Shown here: in pieces, positions 31,928-42,116 of the stretch | Layout of the letters: each line of letters starts with the position of its first letter | Numbering within the stretch: position 1 is the first letter of the stretch | Source: Cordylochernes scorpioides | Lineage: Eukaryota > Arthropoda > Arachnida > Pseudoscorpiones > Chernetidae | NCBI GenBank assembly: GCA_030710605.1 | Contig: CP092863.1 | Span: 119,644,412-119,708,411 of the forward strand | Length of the DNA stretch: 64,000 nucleotides | Direction: 5' to 3' | Program-made: the position numbers and the translations under genes | The notes under the pieces: generated by a model | The model's database searches: none | What the model saw: only the letters and a program-made list of their open reading frames with translations | Told to the model about the DNA's origin: nothing

Positions 31928-34900
31928 GAAGCTGCGCATCCAGACTACACGCGGAAACAACGATACGTCTCGAAGTACCAGCAATGACGCACATTACGAG
32001 ATACGTAAACTGATGCCCAAGTACGAGTCGAAGGACAATGATTTGAGTTTTTACCTAATTCTTTTCGAAAGACAGGCAAAGCGACTAGGATTGGATGAAG
32101 ACCAATGGGCGTTCAGCCTCCTAGGATTGCTACCTTACGAAATGACTCAATTAATCGCTCGGGAAACAGAAGAACAAAGCGGCGATTATAGGTTCGTGAA
32201 AAGGTTGCTCCTAAAACGGTACAAGTTGAGCCCCGAACAATTCAGACAAAAATTCGAGAAGCACGAGAGATCTCAAAAGGGTTCCTGGAGAGACTTCGCT
32301 TTCGAATTGCGAGGATATTTCAACGAATGGATCGAAGGAATGAACGTGGAAAATTTCGACGCCCTAAAGGATTTGTCCGTCACTAACCAGCTAAAGAAAA
32401 AAGTTCCAAATGTGCTGCGTAATCATCTCATTGACGATTGGACCAAGTTAAACAACCCAGATGAGTTGGCGGATAAACTGGACGAGTACGAAAATGTTCG
32501 CACAGAGATGGGACCTCCGCATTGGAATGCGAAACACCTCATACCACCGTCGTTTCAGCAGAAATCTGCGAGATTCCCCAACCAAAGCGAAGTTAAAGAG
32601 ACTAAACAAGGAACGAATGTTTCGGGTCAAGACGCTGCAAGGAACGAAATCAGTGAAACGTACCCTAACACCTTGAGGAGAATGGTCAACCGTACGATCA
32701 GAAACGACAAGGGAGAACCGAAGTGCTTCAACTGCAATCAGTTTGGACACATTGCCAGAGACTGCCCAGCACCCAGGACTACGTTGACATGCCGAGGATG
32801 CGGTCAAACGGGACACAAGGAAAGGAATTGCACAAGACCCAAAGAAGGACTAAAAGTAGCCAACCTGGAAGTCGAAGGACTGGAGACTGTCCCGCCAGAT
32901 GTATATTTGAAGGATGTCAAGATCGACAACAAGGAAACCGTGAAGGCAATGATAGACACCGGGAGCAGCAGTTGTCTAATGAGAGAATCGGTCGCAAGGA
33001 GGATCAGCGTCGACATCGAACCAGACTCGACTAGTCTGTACGGCATCGGTAACCAGACTGCACCAGCTGCCAGGACCGTTGGGAAGACGACAGTCGACCT
33101 GGAGATTGATGGCATCGTCGGAAGGGAAATCACTGTATTCATTGTCAACGATGATGCCCAACCCTATGACCTATTAATTGGAAGAACATGGACAGATCTG
33201 CCCTACGTATCCTTCGCGAGAATCGGTAAGGAACTGCATATTGGCTATTCAACCGAATTTCCGTTTGCTAATCTGCAAGAAGAAATCAAGTCGCGTCGCG
33301 TTGAACTGAGAGCAACCGAAACTGTTCAGTTGGAGAGCGACTCCATTAACTTTACAAGTGCAATCACAGACGAGGTAAAGGACGGATATGTATTGTTCAC
33401 AGGAGTAGATGACGCCTGTGTCGATTCCCTATTGGAAGTGGTCGACGGAAAGACGACCGTACCCATCATCTCAGCTGGCAAGGGCAAGTTGAGAGTAAGG
33501 AAGAACCAATGTGTAGGGCGGGTTGAACTACTGAACCTTGATGATATTGTTGTTAACCTGGACGTCGCAGAGGATTCGTTTCAGACTAAAAATGAAGAGA
33601 AGAGGGAAGGACAAGACCAAATGAAACGTAAGCGCCCCATACTGCCTGAGGACATCAACGTCAATCATTCTCTGACTTCGAAAGAGAGACAAGAAATCCT
33701 AGATGTAGTAAACGAGTATAGAGACTGTTTCGCTCTTGGCATGGAGGAATTAGGGTGCACCGATGTCACCAAGATGGACATTAAGGAGGTTGATGGAAGC
33801 AAGCCAGTCTGTCTGAGACCGTATAAGACGACTGCAAGTGAACGCGAAGCAATCAGGGAGATTGTCAGAGAGTGGAAGGACAATGGAATAGTCACGGAAA
33901 CTAGATCACCCTACGCTAGTCCCGTCCTACTTGTGAGGAAGAAAACTGGAGATCAACGTCTGGTGGTAGATTATAGGAGACTCAACATTCAAACAGTTAA
34001 GGACAAGTTCCCATTACCAAGGATAGACGACCTTCTGGAAGGCCTAAGGAATGCGAAATTCTTCACCACTCTGGATCTGGCGCATGGATATCTGCAGATA
34101 CCACTGACCGATAAGGCAAAATTAAAGACAGCATTCATCACCCCAGATGATACAGGTCAATTCGAAAGGATGATTTTTGGACTCGCCAACGCACCAGCTG
34201 AATTCCAAAGACTGATGCACACTGTCCTAGGTCCGCTGCTGAACAAGAAGGCATTCTGCTATCTCGACGACGTGATTATCCCGGCAAAGGATTGGCGGGA
34301 GATGATCGAAAGGTTGAGGGAAGTCCTCGAAAGAATAAGATCAGCGAAGTTGACACTGAAACCCTCCAAATGTGAGTTCGGAAGGAGGGAAGTTGAGTTC
34401 TTAGGGTATGTCATCAGTACAGGCGGACTTAAGCCAGGCCCAAGAAAGATCAAGGCGATAGAAGAATTTCCAGAACCCAAGAATGTCCACGACATACGAC
34501 GCTTTCTGGGACTGACGAACTTCTTCAGACGATTTGTAAAGGACTTCGCGAGGAAAGCAGAACCGCTAAGCAGACTTACGAAGAAAGGTTCACAATTTGA
34601 ATGGAAGGAAGAACAGCGAAGGTCATTTGGAGGACTACGAAAGGATCTGGTCGAATATCCGGTACTAGCTCATTACAACCCTGAACTCAAGACAGAAGTA
34701 CATTGCGATGCGAGTGCTGAGGGATTAGCAGGAATGGTGCTACAGATGGACGAAGACTGCAAATGGCGCTTGGTCTACTGTGTGAGCAAGAAGACAACAG
34801 AGGCCGAGAAGATGTACCACTCAAGCAAATTGGAGCTGATGGCGATAGTGTGGACCTTGGATCGACTACGTCAGTTCCTCGTAGGAATCAAGTTTACAGT

Positions 34901-36506
34901 GGTTACAGATTGCCAAGCACTGGTCTACATGAACGCGAAGAAGACTACAAATCCTCAGATAGCGCGATGGTACAATCTGATTCAGGAATACGATTTCGAA
35001 ATTCGACATAAACCAGGGGAGAAGATGGCCCATGTAGACGGAATGAGTAGAGCTCCAGTCGACGACCCTAGAGACACGATGGAGGAAATCGTGGAGAAAA
35101 ACCTTGAAGTGTGCCTCACAATCACACTGGAAGAACAAATCTTGATGATTCAGCATTCCGACCCTGAATTGAGAGACCTGATCCAGATCTTTCGAAAGGA
35201 CCCGTGTGATAGGACAGTAGGAGAACAAAATAGAATTAACGACTACAGCTACAAAGGAGGCAGACTTTTCCGCATGGTGAAAAATGGAGAAGAGGAACGA
35301 GCCCTGTATGTTATACCCAAAAGTATGAGGAAAAGCTTAGTTGTCAAATTCCATGATCTAATGGGACATTTTGCGACTGATAGGACTGTCAACAAAATTA
35401 AGGAATTGTACTGGTTTCCTTCAATGAAGAGGTACGTTCGACGCCATGTGGCTATGTGTCTCGAGTGTCTATTTAACAAAGTTCCCGGTGGAAAACAACA
35501 AGGCTTCCTACATCCCATTAAGTCAGGCAAGAGACCGTTTTCCATCGTACACATGGACCACGTAGGCCCCTTCGTGAGAAGTACAAAAGGTAACCAGGAA
35601 CTTTTAGTGATTGTCGATAATCTGACAAGATTTGTCCGATTAAGCCCTGTAAGGAATACATCGACGCAGAACGTCCTGAAGGTAATGAAAAGTTTTGTGA
35701 ATGATTTCGGACTACCCGACAAGATCATCAGCGACAGAGGGTCATGTTTTACCTCAAGGCAATTTGAAGAATTCTGTCGAGGAAATGGAATACATCATAC
35801 TCTGAACTCTACGAAACATCCGCAAGGGAACGGGATGGTCGAAAGAGTGAACCGAACAGTATTGTCCACTATAGCAACCAGTATCGAGGATCCGCGACGG
35901 AAGGATTGGGACCTGAAGATCAAGGAGGTAGAGCGAGACCTGAACAATGCGGTGAACAAGACGACGAATAAAACACCGTTCGAAACACTCCACGGCTATT
36001 CCCCTCGATTCCACGATGGGATACTTAGAAGATTAGCCGACGAAGACGTGGACCCATGGACCGAGCCGGATAGAATTCAAGAGAGTGTGAGATCCCAAAT
36101 TGAGAACAAACAAGAAATTATGAAGACATACTACGATAAGAAGAGGTGCCGTACAATCCAATTCGAAGTAGGAGAAATTGTAGTGATGAGGCATGTACCC
36201 AAAATGACGGGTGAACCAACCAAGGCACAACCCAAATATCGAGGACCTTTGATAATTACCGAGGTTCTGCCAAGCGACACGTATAGAGTGACTCAGTTAA
36301 GCGAAAGAACCAGTGGACGGTTCTACACGACAACGGCCCATATCAGTCAACTGAAGTCTTGGCACAGTGAAGAAGATGACTCAGCTACAGAAGAAAGTCC
36401 GGACGAGGAGCCAGAAGTAGAAGATACCCCCCGACGCAACCCACGACGTTCCTGCAACGCAAGGTTCAATCGAGGACGATTGAAATCCAGGAATGGCCGA
36501 ATGTAG
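31911..36506 (+). CDS. Gypsy gag-pol polyprotein (1531 aa)
   Basis: Domains in order: retrotransposon gag (about residues 30-200); two CCHC knuckles, CFNCNQFGHIARDC (about 271) and CRGCGQTGHKERNC (about 294); aspartic protease with DTGSS (about 349); RT with LVVDYRRLN (about 684) and the palm box YLDD (about 784); RNase H with HCDAS (about 931); integrase zinc finger H-H-C-C (about 1147-1190); integrase core D (MDH, 1213), D (SDRG, 1272), E (MVERVN, 1307), then a C-terminal region with YRGPL. All catalytic residues are present with no stop. TAG at 36504-36506 lies in the first bases of the 3' LTR. The true gag start probably lies in the upstream frame. No env follows. Confidence 0.93.
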   Translation: MEFELEKLRIQTTRGNNDTSRSTSNDAHYEIRKLMPKYESKDNDLSFYLILFERQAKRLGLDEDQWAFSLLGLLPYEMTQLIARETEEQSGDYRFVKRLLLKRYKLSPEQFRQKFEKHERSQKGSWRDFAFELRGYFNEWIEGMNVENFDALKDLSVTNQLKKKVPNVLRNHLIDDWTKLNNPDELADKLDEYENVRTEMGPPHWNAKHLIPPSFQQKSARFPNQSEVKETKQGTNVSGQDAARNEISETYPNTLRRMVNRTIRNDKGEPKCFNCNQFGHIARDCPAPRTTLTCRGCGQTGHKERNCTRPKEGLKVANLEVEGLETVPPDVYLKDVKIDNKETVKAMIDTGSSSCLMRESVARRISVDIEPDSTSLYGIGNQTAPAARTVGKTTVDLEIDGIVGREITVFIVNDDAQPYDLLIGRTWTDLPYVSFARIGKELHIGYSTEFPFANLQEEIKSRRVELRATETVQLESDSINFTSAITDEVKDGYVLFTGVDDACVDSLLEVVDGKTTVPIISAGKGKLRVRKNQCVGRVELLNLDDIVVNLDVAEDSFQTKNEEKREGQDQMKRKRPILPEDINVNHSLTSKERQEILDVVNEYRDCFALGMEELGCTDVTKMDIKEVDGSKPVCLRPYKTTASEREAIREIVREWKDNGIVTETRSPYASPVLLVRKKTGDQRLVVDYRRLNIQTVKDKFPLPRIDDLLEGLRNAKFFTTLDLAHGYLQIPLTDKAKLKTAFITPDDTGQFERMIFGLANAPAEFQRLMHTVLGPLLNKKAFCYLDDVIIPAKDWREMIERLREVLERIRSAKLTLKPSKCEFGRREVEFLGYVISTGGLKPGPRKIKAIEEFPEPKNVHDIRRFLGLTNFFRRFVKDFARKAEPLSRLTKKGSQFEWKEEQRRSFGGLRKDLVEYPVLAHYNPELKTEVHCDASAEGLAGMVLQMDEDCKWRLVYCVSKKTTEAEKMYHSSKLELMAIVWTLDRLRQFLVGIKFTVVTDCQALVYMNAKKTTNPQIARWYNLIQEYDFEIRHKPGEKMAHVDGMSRAPVDDPRDTMEEIVEKNLEVCLTITLEEQILMIQHSDPELRDLIQIFRKDPCDRTVGEQNRINDYSYKGGRLFRMVKNGEEERALYVIPKSMRKSLVVKFHDLMGHFATDRTVNKIKELYWFPSMKRYVRRHVAMCLECLFNKVPGGKQQGFLHPIKSGKRPFSIVHMDHVGPFVRSTKGNQELLVIVDNLTRFVRLSPVRNTSTQNVLKVMKSFVNDFGLPDKIISDRGSCFTSRQFEEFCRGNGIHHTLNSTKHPQGNGMVERVNRTVLSTIATSIEDPRRKDWDLKIKEVERDLNNAVNKTTNKTPFETLHGYSPRFHDGILRRLADEDVDPWTEPDRIQESVRSQIENKQEIMKTYYDKKRCRTIQFEVGEIVVMRHVPKMTGEPTKAQPKYRGPLIITEVLPSDTYRVTQLSERTSGRFYTTTAHISQLKSWHSEEDDSATEESPDEEPEVEDTPRRNPRRSCNARFNRGRLKSRNGRM

Positions 36507-36722
36507 GCGCCATCCCGACCAGAGAGCCACAGATAAATAGATTATAAACGCACAGAATATAGAATCCGAGCTCCCCAGTAGAAGGAATACCCGGAAGACG
36601 ACGGTACTCTCTGTTATATGTGTTGTTCACTATTATGATTTTGTTCTAATAAACACTACTAAATTATTTCATTGGATCCTCTCTTTCTTTTTCCCAGTAA
36701 GAAACGCCTACGGAAGCCAACA
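36502..36722 (+). repeat. 3' LTR of the gypsy element
   Basis: 221 bp, one substitution from the 5' LTR. It is preceded by a weak purine tract (aggaatgg), not a strong polypurine tract. Confidence 0.92.
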
Positions 36723-38017
36723 CATGTCCCCGCTTAAGGCAGATGTTCTTGACCACTATCTTCACGATCGCCATTTTTATTAAACACATGTTTCACACTA
36801 ACCATTCAGGTTTTCTTATAAATCTCACCAACACCTTAATCACAACACAACATACATTAAACATTTTACATGTTAATTGATATCACTGATTAAAACAACT
36901 TGGTCAAGTCTGATCTAGACCTTAAACGCAAAAGAGAATTCATTCTCTACATATCATCATTTTGGACAAATTTAAATGTCATTTCACGTATTCTCAGTTT
37001 CTGAGAGTCATAGAAACACCGATGTTTACCAAAGGGATATGATCAAGTTACAAACCACAGTTTCAACTTCTCTTCAAAAGAGACAATTTTGGTTCAATTT
37101 TCCACTACCCAACATTTATTTAATCATTATAATAATCTTTAATTAAATTTTATTTTTTGTATAAAATATTTGAATATTATTTTTACTTTACAATTATATA
37201 ATCATTTTTTAGTCCAACATTATTTCCAAAAAAAAAACTTTAATCAAATTTATTTTTATTTTTCCTGATATTATTTTAGTATTGCAAAGCATTTAATTGT
37301 TTCAAAAATCGTTCTATTTTGTTAATTATTATATCTTTTATATATTACATGTTTGATTTTGCCCACTTACACTTTTTACCCGCAATTATATTTATATCTT
37401 TTTATTCACTATATTTTATATTTGTTTAAATAGCTTTTTATATGACATTGTTTATCATCAACTATCGGGTATATACAACAATCGTTTTCAACAATCATAT
37501 TCTTTAACCAATTCCCTATACTTTATTTTTGACTATCTTTTTCAGCCATTGCTTCAAACCATTGTAGAAAAACGACAGCACCGCTTGACAATTATTATTA
37601 TTATTTTTTATTTCGTATTTCAACAAACTCTTTGAACACAGTTCCACAGATTTAAAATCACAACTTCTGGCCTGAACACGTTTCAAGAGTTCATTTCAAT
37701 CATCCGCAGGGCACATAACCAACGCATACACAAAGCGTTCACTTTTTTCAACTTTCAATTTTTTTTTCAGCTCTAGCGGACCACAATCAATCTTTGATTT
37801 CATGTCAAGTCAAATCACCTACTGTCGCTACAATTCTACTTATCGCATGGCTCTACCACCCCTTTCAATCATATTAATTCTTTTCTTCAACAACTTTTCA
37901 ACCCAATAACCCTAAAATTGTAACAAAACACTGTAACCCTTATATAGGATCGCAAGTAACACATTGCCTAGGAAGACGCTCAAGTCTATTTCCTCGCTTT
38001 GCACCTGGATCTAAGTA
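36723..38017 (+). other. Outer element interior, middle part (G-poor, non-coding)
   Basis: Continues the sequence interrupted at 30614. It is C/A/T-rich with few G on the plus strand, like 29090-30050. No protein motif seen. A short near-perfect palindrome is absent; runs of tta/att dominate 37590-37610. Confidence 0.5.
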
Positions 38018-39313
38018 CAGTAATCCCTCGTTAAGACGAACTCAACGGGAGAACGAAATACCCTTTTCGTCTTAAAAGAATATATACCGAATTCGTATAA
38101 ACTGAATTCGTATTAGACGAATTGAATTTGTGGTATCCGGGGGTTGTACTTATGTACTACTGATGAGTAAGAAAACTACATTTCTGAGGAATAACGAATA
38201 AATTTATTTGAAAACAATATTAATGAAAATATTTTATAATTTTAAGGAACAACAATTATGTATATGTATGTACATAAAGTATTTTATTTTAAAAGACAAT
38301 ATGGATAATATAATCACAATGTAAGGCAATAACATGAGAATATAAGTTTATTTTAAAACACAAATAAAAAAGAACAACAAAATAAACAACTTACATAATA
38401 TACTTGGTACATACAATGTTTATGTGTATGCAGCATATGCAGTATGCATAGAGTATCCTATATCTGGGTTTTCTCTGCAGGTTTCAGAAAGTCTGTTATA
38501 GTTTTTTGGTGGTATTTGATTGGGCACTGTTTCAGACATTCCCTTCTCATTTTATCCAGGTCATCTTCAAAATGAACATCAATATCCGCAGAGGTTTTGG
38601 ACAGCTTCTGGAGGGTTTCGAGCGCCGCGATTACTTCCCCTCTAGTAGGCATCATTATCTCTTCTTTCACCTCATCGTCTTCTGTTTCTTCTTCTTCTTT
38701 CTTCTTTTCTTCTAATTCGGGTGAACCGTAAATTTCCAACCCTTCATCCAGGGCAACATACTCCAGGAAAGTCAAAGTCTCAGCTGGGTTTGTAGCTGAA
38801 AGGAGTTTGGTCCATTCTTCAGGCTCATCAAGCATTGTTTCTTCTCAGCGCTCCTTGGCTGCTGGCTGGCAGGGGTCACCATGGCCCCTACATTTATCAG
38901 TCGAGAAAAACAGCAATACTGGCACAATAGAGTCGAAATTTTCCACTGATTGAGTACATGGAACGACCCCAAGGGGATGGTTTCATAGAAAATGAGTCAT
39001 CATAACAAACAAAGGACGAATGTTTACACAAAAGACAAAGAGAGCCAATACTTGATATCAACGGCGTTTTTGTTGTTTTAATAGTTTATTGTTTTACTTA
39101 TAACTCGCCTTTAAAAACATATTAGAATTCGTTTTAACCGATTGATTAGTTCTGCTGGGGGCTAAATTTAATTCGTATTTCGTCATAACCGAATATTTTG
39201 TCTTAACCGGCAAAACCTCTTTGGAAAGCATTGAAATTTAACGGGGGAAAAGAAACGGTTCGCGCAAACCGAGAGTTCGTATAATCCGAGTTCGTGATAA
39301 CGAGGGATTACTG
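38018..39313 (-). mobile_element. Tigger/pogo-type DNA transposon, internally deleted
   Basis: 1296 bp with inverted ends cagtaatccctcgtta on both sides and a TA duplication (38016-38017, 39314-39315). Length is about half that of complete pogo/Tigger elements. It retains only the end of the transposase gene on the minus strand. Subterminal text (cgtcttaa, gaattcgta) repeats in inverted form inside the ends. Confidence 0.85.
38458..38835 (-). pseudogene. Tigger-type transposase C-terminal remnant (125 aa)
   Basis: Acidic, low-complexity middle (KKKEEEETEDDEVKEE) followed by a helical stretch with RGEVIAALETLQKL and the ending KTITDFLKP, which resembles the C-terminal tail of Tigger/jerky transposases. 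The CENP-B-type DNA-binding region and the DDE catalytic core are absent. The ATG at 38835 is likely internal to the original protein. No transposition activity is expected. Confidence 0.65.
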
Positions 39314-39623
39314 TATTCGGTTTACATGTGCACTCCTTACAATTTCATATTCTTCAACTACTAACCCTTTCCAGCGCCCGCCAATATTCTCTTAGAATGT
39401 GAATTTTTATGTCATTATTTTATTTCAATCATCATTTTTAAAAAATCAAACAAAGATGTCATTTTTATTTCACTTTTATATATCCAAACAAATCATCTTG
39501 TTATAGCCCTTTTTAACCCTCACAGTTTAAATTAATTAAAAGAAATTTTAATTACTTACCTGTGTTAGAGAGGCTTTATCCGATTAAACCCGGATAAACC
39601 CTTTCACTCCCGGGGCCCATCTA
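39314..39623 (+). other. Outer element interior, right end
   Basis: 310 bp up to the 3' LTR, again G-poor until about 39560, where ggataaaccctttcactccc precedes the LTR. No polypurine tract is obvious. Confidence 0.45.
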
Positions 39624-40399
39624 TGTTAATTTAAGCCAACAACCGCATATTGTATATAACTTATAACAAGATTTTAATGTTGTATAGTAGAAACACATCT
39701 GTAAATGGTTATATGCATGATTGACATGTGTCATTACATCATCATATGTAATGTAATTTGTACAAACTGAGGATAATAAATAAAACTCTGTAATAGATTA
39801 AGAGTTATGCTAGAGAGATAGAAGTCAAACACGTGTAAATTCGAGATAGATGGAAGCCACAAAGCAACATCAAAAGATAGATTGGAAGTTGTTAGGATGG
39901 CGCCAGTAGAATGTTACCAGACGACCCACACTCTTCACATCTGGTGACATGCAAAACCCCCTTTCTCAGAAACGGTATATAAAGCCCCCGTCCTAGCTAA
40001 AAATACAGTCAGTTCACCATCTGCGCGAACCCGCGTCGGTTGTACCCCACGGTCCATCTCATCCATCATGTTGACCAGTAAGAAATCTTCTATCTCCCCA
40101 TCTTTCTCTCCTAGCTCAACTTTTATCTGTTCACGGAACTTTCTTAGTGCAACTGTGTCTTCGTTTTTTTGTGTGGACATTCCCAAGCTTTCCAATCTGC
40201 CTCGACCACGACTGCCTGTGCTTTGTAAGATCTTCCAGGGTGCAGAGAGGTACTGGAAAACTCCACATCCTGACTGTTCCTCTCGGTCAACATAGTATAG
40301 CGAGAGTTGACAGGGACTCACACCACAGTTTAAGTCGACTGGATACCTCATTACAGTTAGTCGACAGGATTCTACAAGAGGCTACCAGACCTCACCACA
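39624..40399 (+). repeat. 3' LTR of outer element
   Basis: 776 bp, TGTTAATTTA...CTCACCACA; same TATA and initiator as the 5' LTR. It is followed by (TA)n and then the resumed upstream flank of unit A at about 40415. Confidence 0.7.
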
Positions 40400-40414
40400 T
40401 TTATATATATATAT

Positions 40415-41325
40415 ATATAGTTCTATTAAAAAAATTTCTCATTAAAAATAAAAACATTCAAAACTTTGAATGAACAGAATGATGTCAAGGTTTTTTACAA
40501 GTAGATATTTAACTGAGTTCATATATATAAATGAAAAGTAGTTGTACCTTATAGCATATATATATATCGGGATTCAGAAAAAAAAATTCTGAGAGATATT
40601 TGATGCACAGGGATATTTATCACTGTGCATCAAATATCTCTCAGAGTTTTTTTCTGAATCCCGATATATATATGCTATTAGGCACAACTACTTTGAGTTT
40701 TGTAGACCTGTGTTATTAATATATATTTTGATACATCTTCACCTGGTTTCTCTCTGACTGAATATTTGTCCTACAAATAATGGCTTAATGAATAATATTT
40801 ATTTTGACTGCAACATATCACTCTAAAATGAAATGATGATAAATAAAATTTGAAAATGACACAAAAATATTAGTGTTAGCAAACATATAGATTTATGTAC
40901 TTATATATACTTATGACTACTAATTATATTCTGTGTGAAAATGATATAATTACATTCAATAACATCTCCTGATGTGCAAAATTCGCTTTGAAAACATTCT
41001 TTTGAACAGAAACCATTCAAATTGTTGCCATCAAGATATTAAATATATACTAATTATTTTTAAAATATAAATACAATTATAATATTAAATAATGGGTTCT
41101 ATTATCTAAACAATTTTTGTATAGCTTCTATGCAAATATTGATAAATATATTAAAAAATCAAATTATAAAATCGCTTTTCCAAGTATTCAATAATATATA
41201 CTTAAAATATATATAACTTTATTTTTATAATTTTTTGAAATTTTATTGACATCTATCTTTAAAGCTTCTAATATTTTTGTTAATGTGATTATTCTCACTT
41301 ATAAAATAATATATAAGGTGAGGTA
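40415..41325. repeat. Upstream flank of unit A, distal part
   Basis: Aligns with 55090-55850 upstream of unit B (agttctatt, cagaatgatgtcaagg, atttaactgagttcatat, ctggtttctctctgactg). In B the proximal and distal parts are contiguous, so the nest at 26984-40410 is an insertion. Non-coding. Confidence 0.75.
40538..40691. mobile_element. 154-bp hairpin element (MITE-like)
   Basis: Starts gtagttgtacc and ends ggcacaactac. Arms of about 65-70 bp are almost perfectly complementary (atatctctcagag on one side, ctctgagagatat on the other) around a loop of about 12-15 bp. It is absent from the matching place in unit B (about 55215). A single arm occurs at 23503-23570. Confidence 0.75.
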
Positions 41326-42005
41326 TCTAGTTGACTTAATCTATTGTGTGAGATCCTGTCGACTCTCGCTATACTGTGATATCCTGAGGGTCTCTCGCTG
41401 TGGTGTGGTAACCGAGAAGGGCAAACCTGTAGTAACCGAGAGGGATATTCAGGGCGTGGAGAGTTTTTCAGTACCTCTCTGCACCTTGAAAGACCTTTAA
41501 CAGTTCTCACAGAGTGCAGGCAGTCATGGTCTAGGCAGAGTGGAATGCTTGGGAATGTCAACACAAAAAAATGAAGAGACACATTTGTACTAGGAAAGTT
41601 CCGTGAACAGATAAAAGTCGCGCAAAAGATGGAGATAGAAGAGTTCTCACTGGTCTACATGGTCCATGAGGTGGACCTAGGACACAAATGACGAGGGCTT
41701 CCGCTGATAATAAGGTGACTCTATATTCCTGGACCTGTTGGAGGTTTATATATCTTTGCTGAGAGGAAGTATTGAATTTCAGAGGATTCAAAAAGGGCGT
41801 GGATCGGAAGCGATATTGTACACTCTGGTTCGCCCTGACATCTTATAGGCCTCGATCTTAGACATCTATCTCAATATCCTGCTTTAGCTCAACTCTTAAT
41901 TTATTAAAGAGTTTTGTTTATTTATCATCAGTTTGTACAAAGTACATCACATATGATGATGTAATGTCAAATTTCAAGCATGCATATTAATATTTATAGA
42001 TGTGT
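41326..42005 (-). repeat. Diverged reverse copy of the outer LTR
   Basis: In reverse, it shares with 27833-28619 segments such as agttttgtttatttatc, aagacctttaacagttctca and tgtcgactctcgc. It matches 55851-56450 more closely than the LTRs themselves. No coding capacity is assigned. Confidence 0.65.
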
Positions 42006-42116
42006 TTCTATTATACATATCTATTACACATCTATAAATATTTATTTGAATTATTAACATGTGACATTACATCATCATATGTGATGTACTTTGTACAAAC
42101 TGAGGATAAAAAAATA
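42006..42116 (+). repeat. LTR-start fragment, forward, forming a palindrome with the preceding copy
   Basis: acattacatcatcatatgtg and tttgtacaaactgaggataa repeat in opposite orientation at about 41925-41990, giving an inverted pair centred near 42010. The same fragment lies directly before the LINE copy at 58060. Confidence 0.6.

Larger units (their letters stand above)
30615..36722 (+). mobile_element. Ty3/gypsy LTR retrotransposon, young nested insertion
   Basis: 6108 bp with 221-bp LTRs that begin TGTAGG and end CCAACA and differ at a single base (c/t in agataaa[c/t]ag). A 4-bp target duplication CATG flanks it (30611-30614, 36723-36726). Near-identical LTRs mean a recent insertion. It carries one gag-pol frame plus an N-terminal gag frame, and no env. 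The order protease-RT-RNase H-integrase is that of Ty3/gypsy (Metaviridae-type) elements. Confidence 0.93.
27833..40399 (+). mobile_element. Outer LTR element, largely non-coding, split by two younger insertions
   Basis: Direct terminal repeats of about 787 and 776 bp (27833-28619 and 39624-40399), both starting TG and ending CA, bracket 11.0 kb. After subtracting the Ty3/gypsy element (30615-36722) and the Tigger derivative (38018-39313), about 3.6 kb of own interior remains. That interior has no protease, RT or integrase. It is strongly depleted in G on the plus strand on both sides of the insertions, which supports its being one element. It resembles a large non-autonomous LTR derivative. 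No clear TSD can be read because it sits in (TA)n. Confidence 0.65.

Noticed and set aside
31724-31994. Minus-strand Ser/Arg- and Phe/Pro-rich open frames
   Set aside because: They are antisense shadows of the Arg/Glu-coding repeat in gypsy gag.
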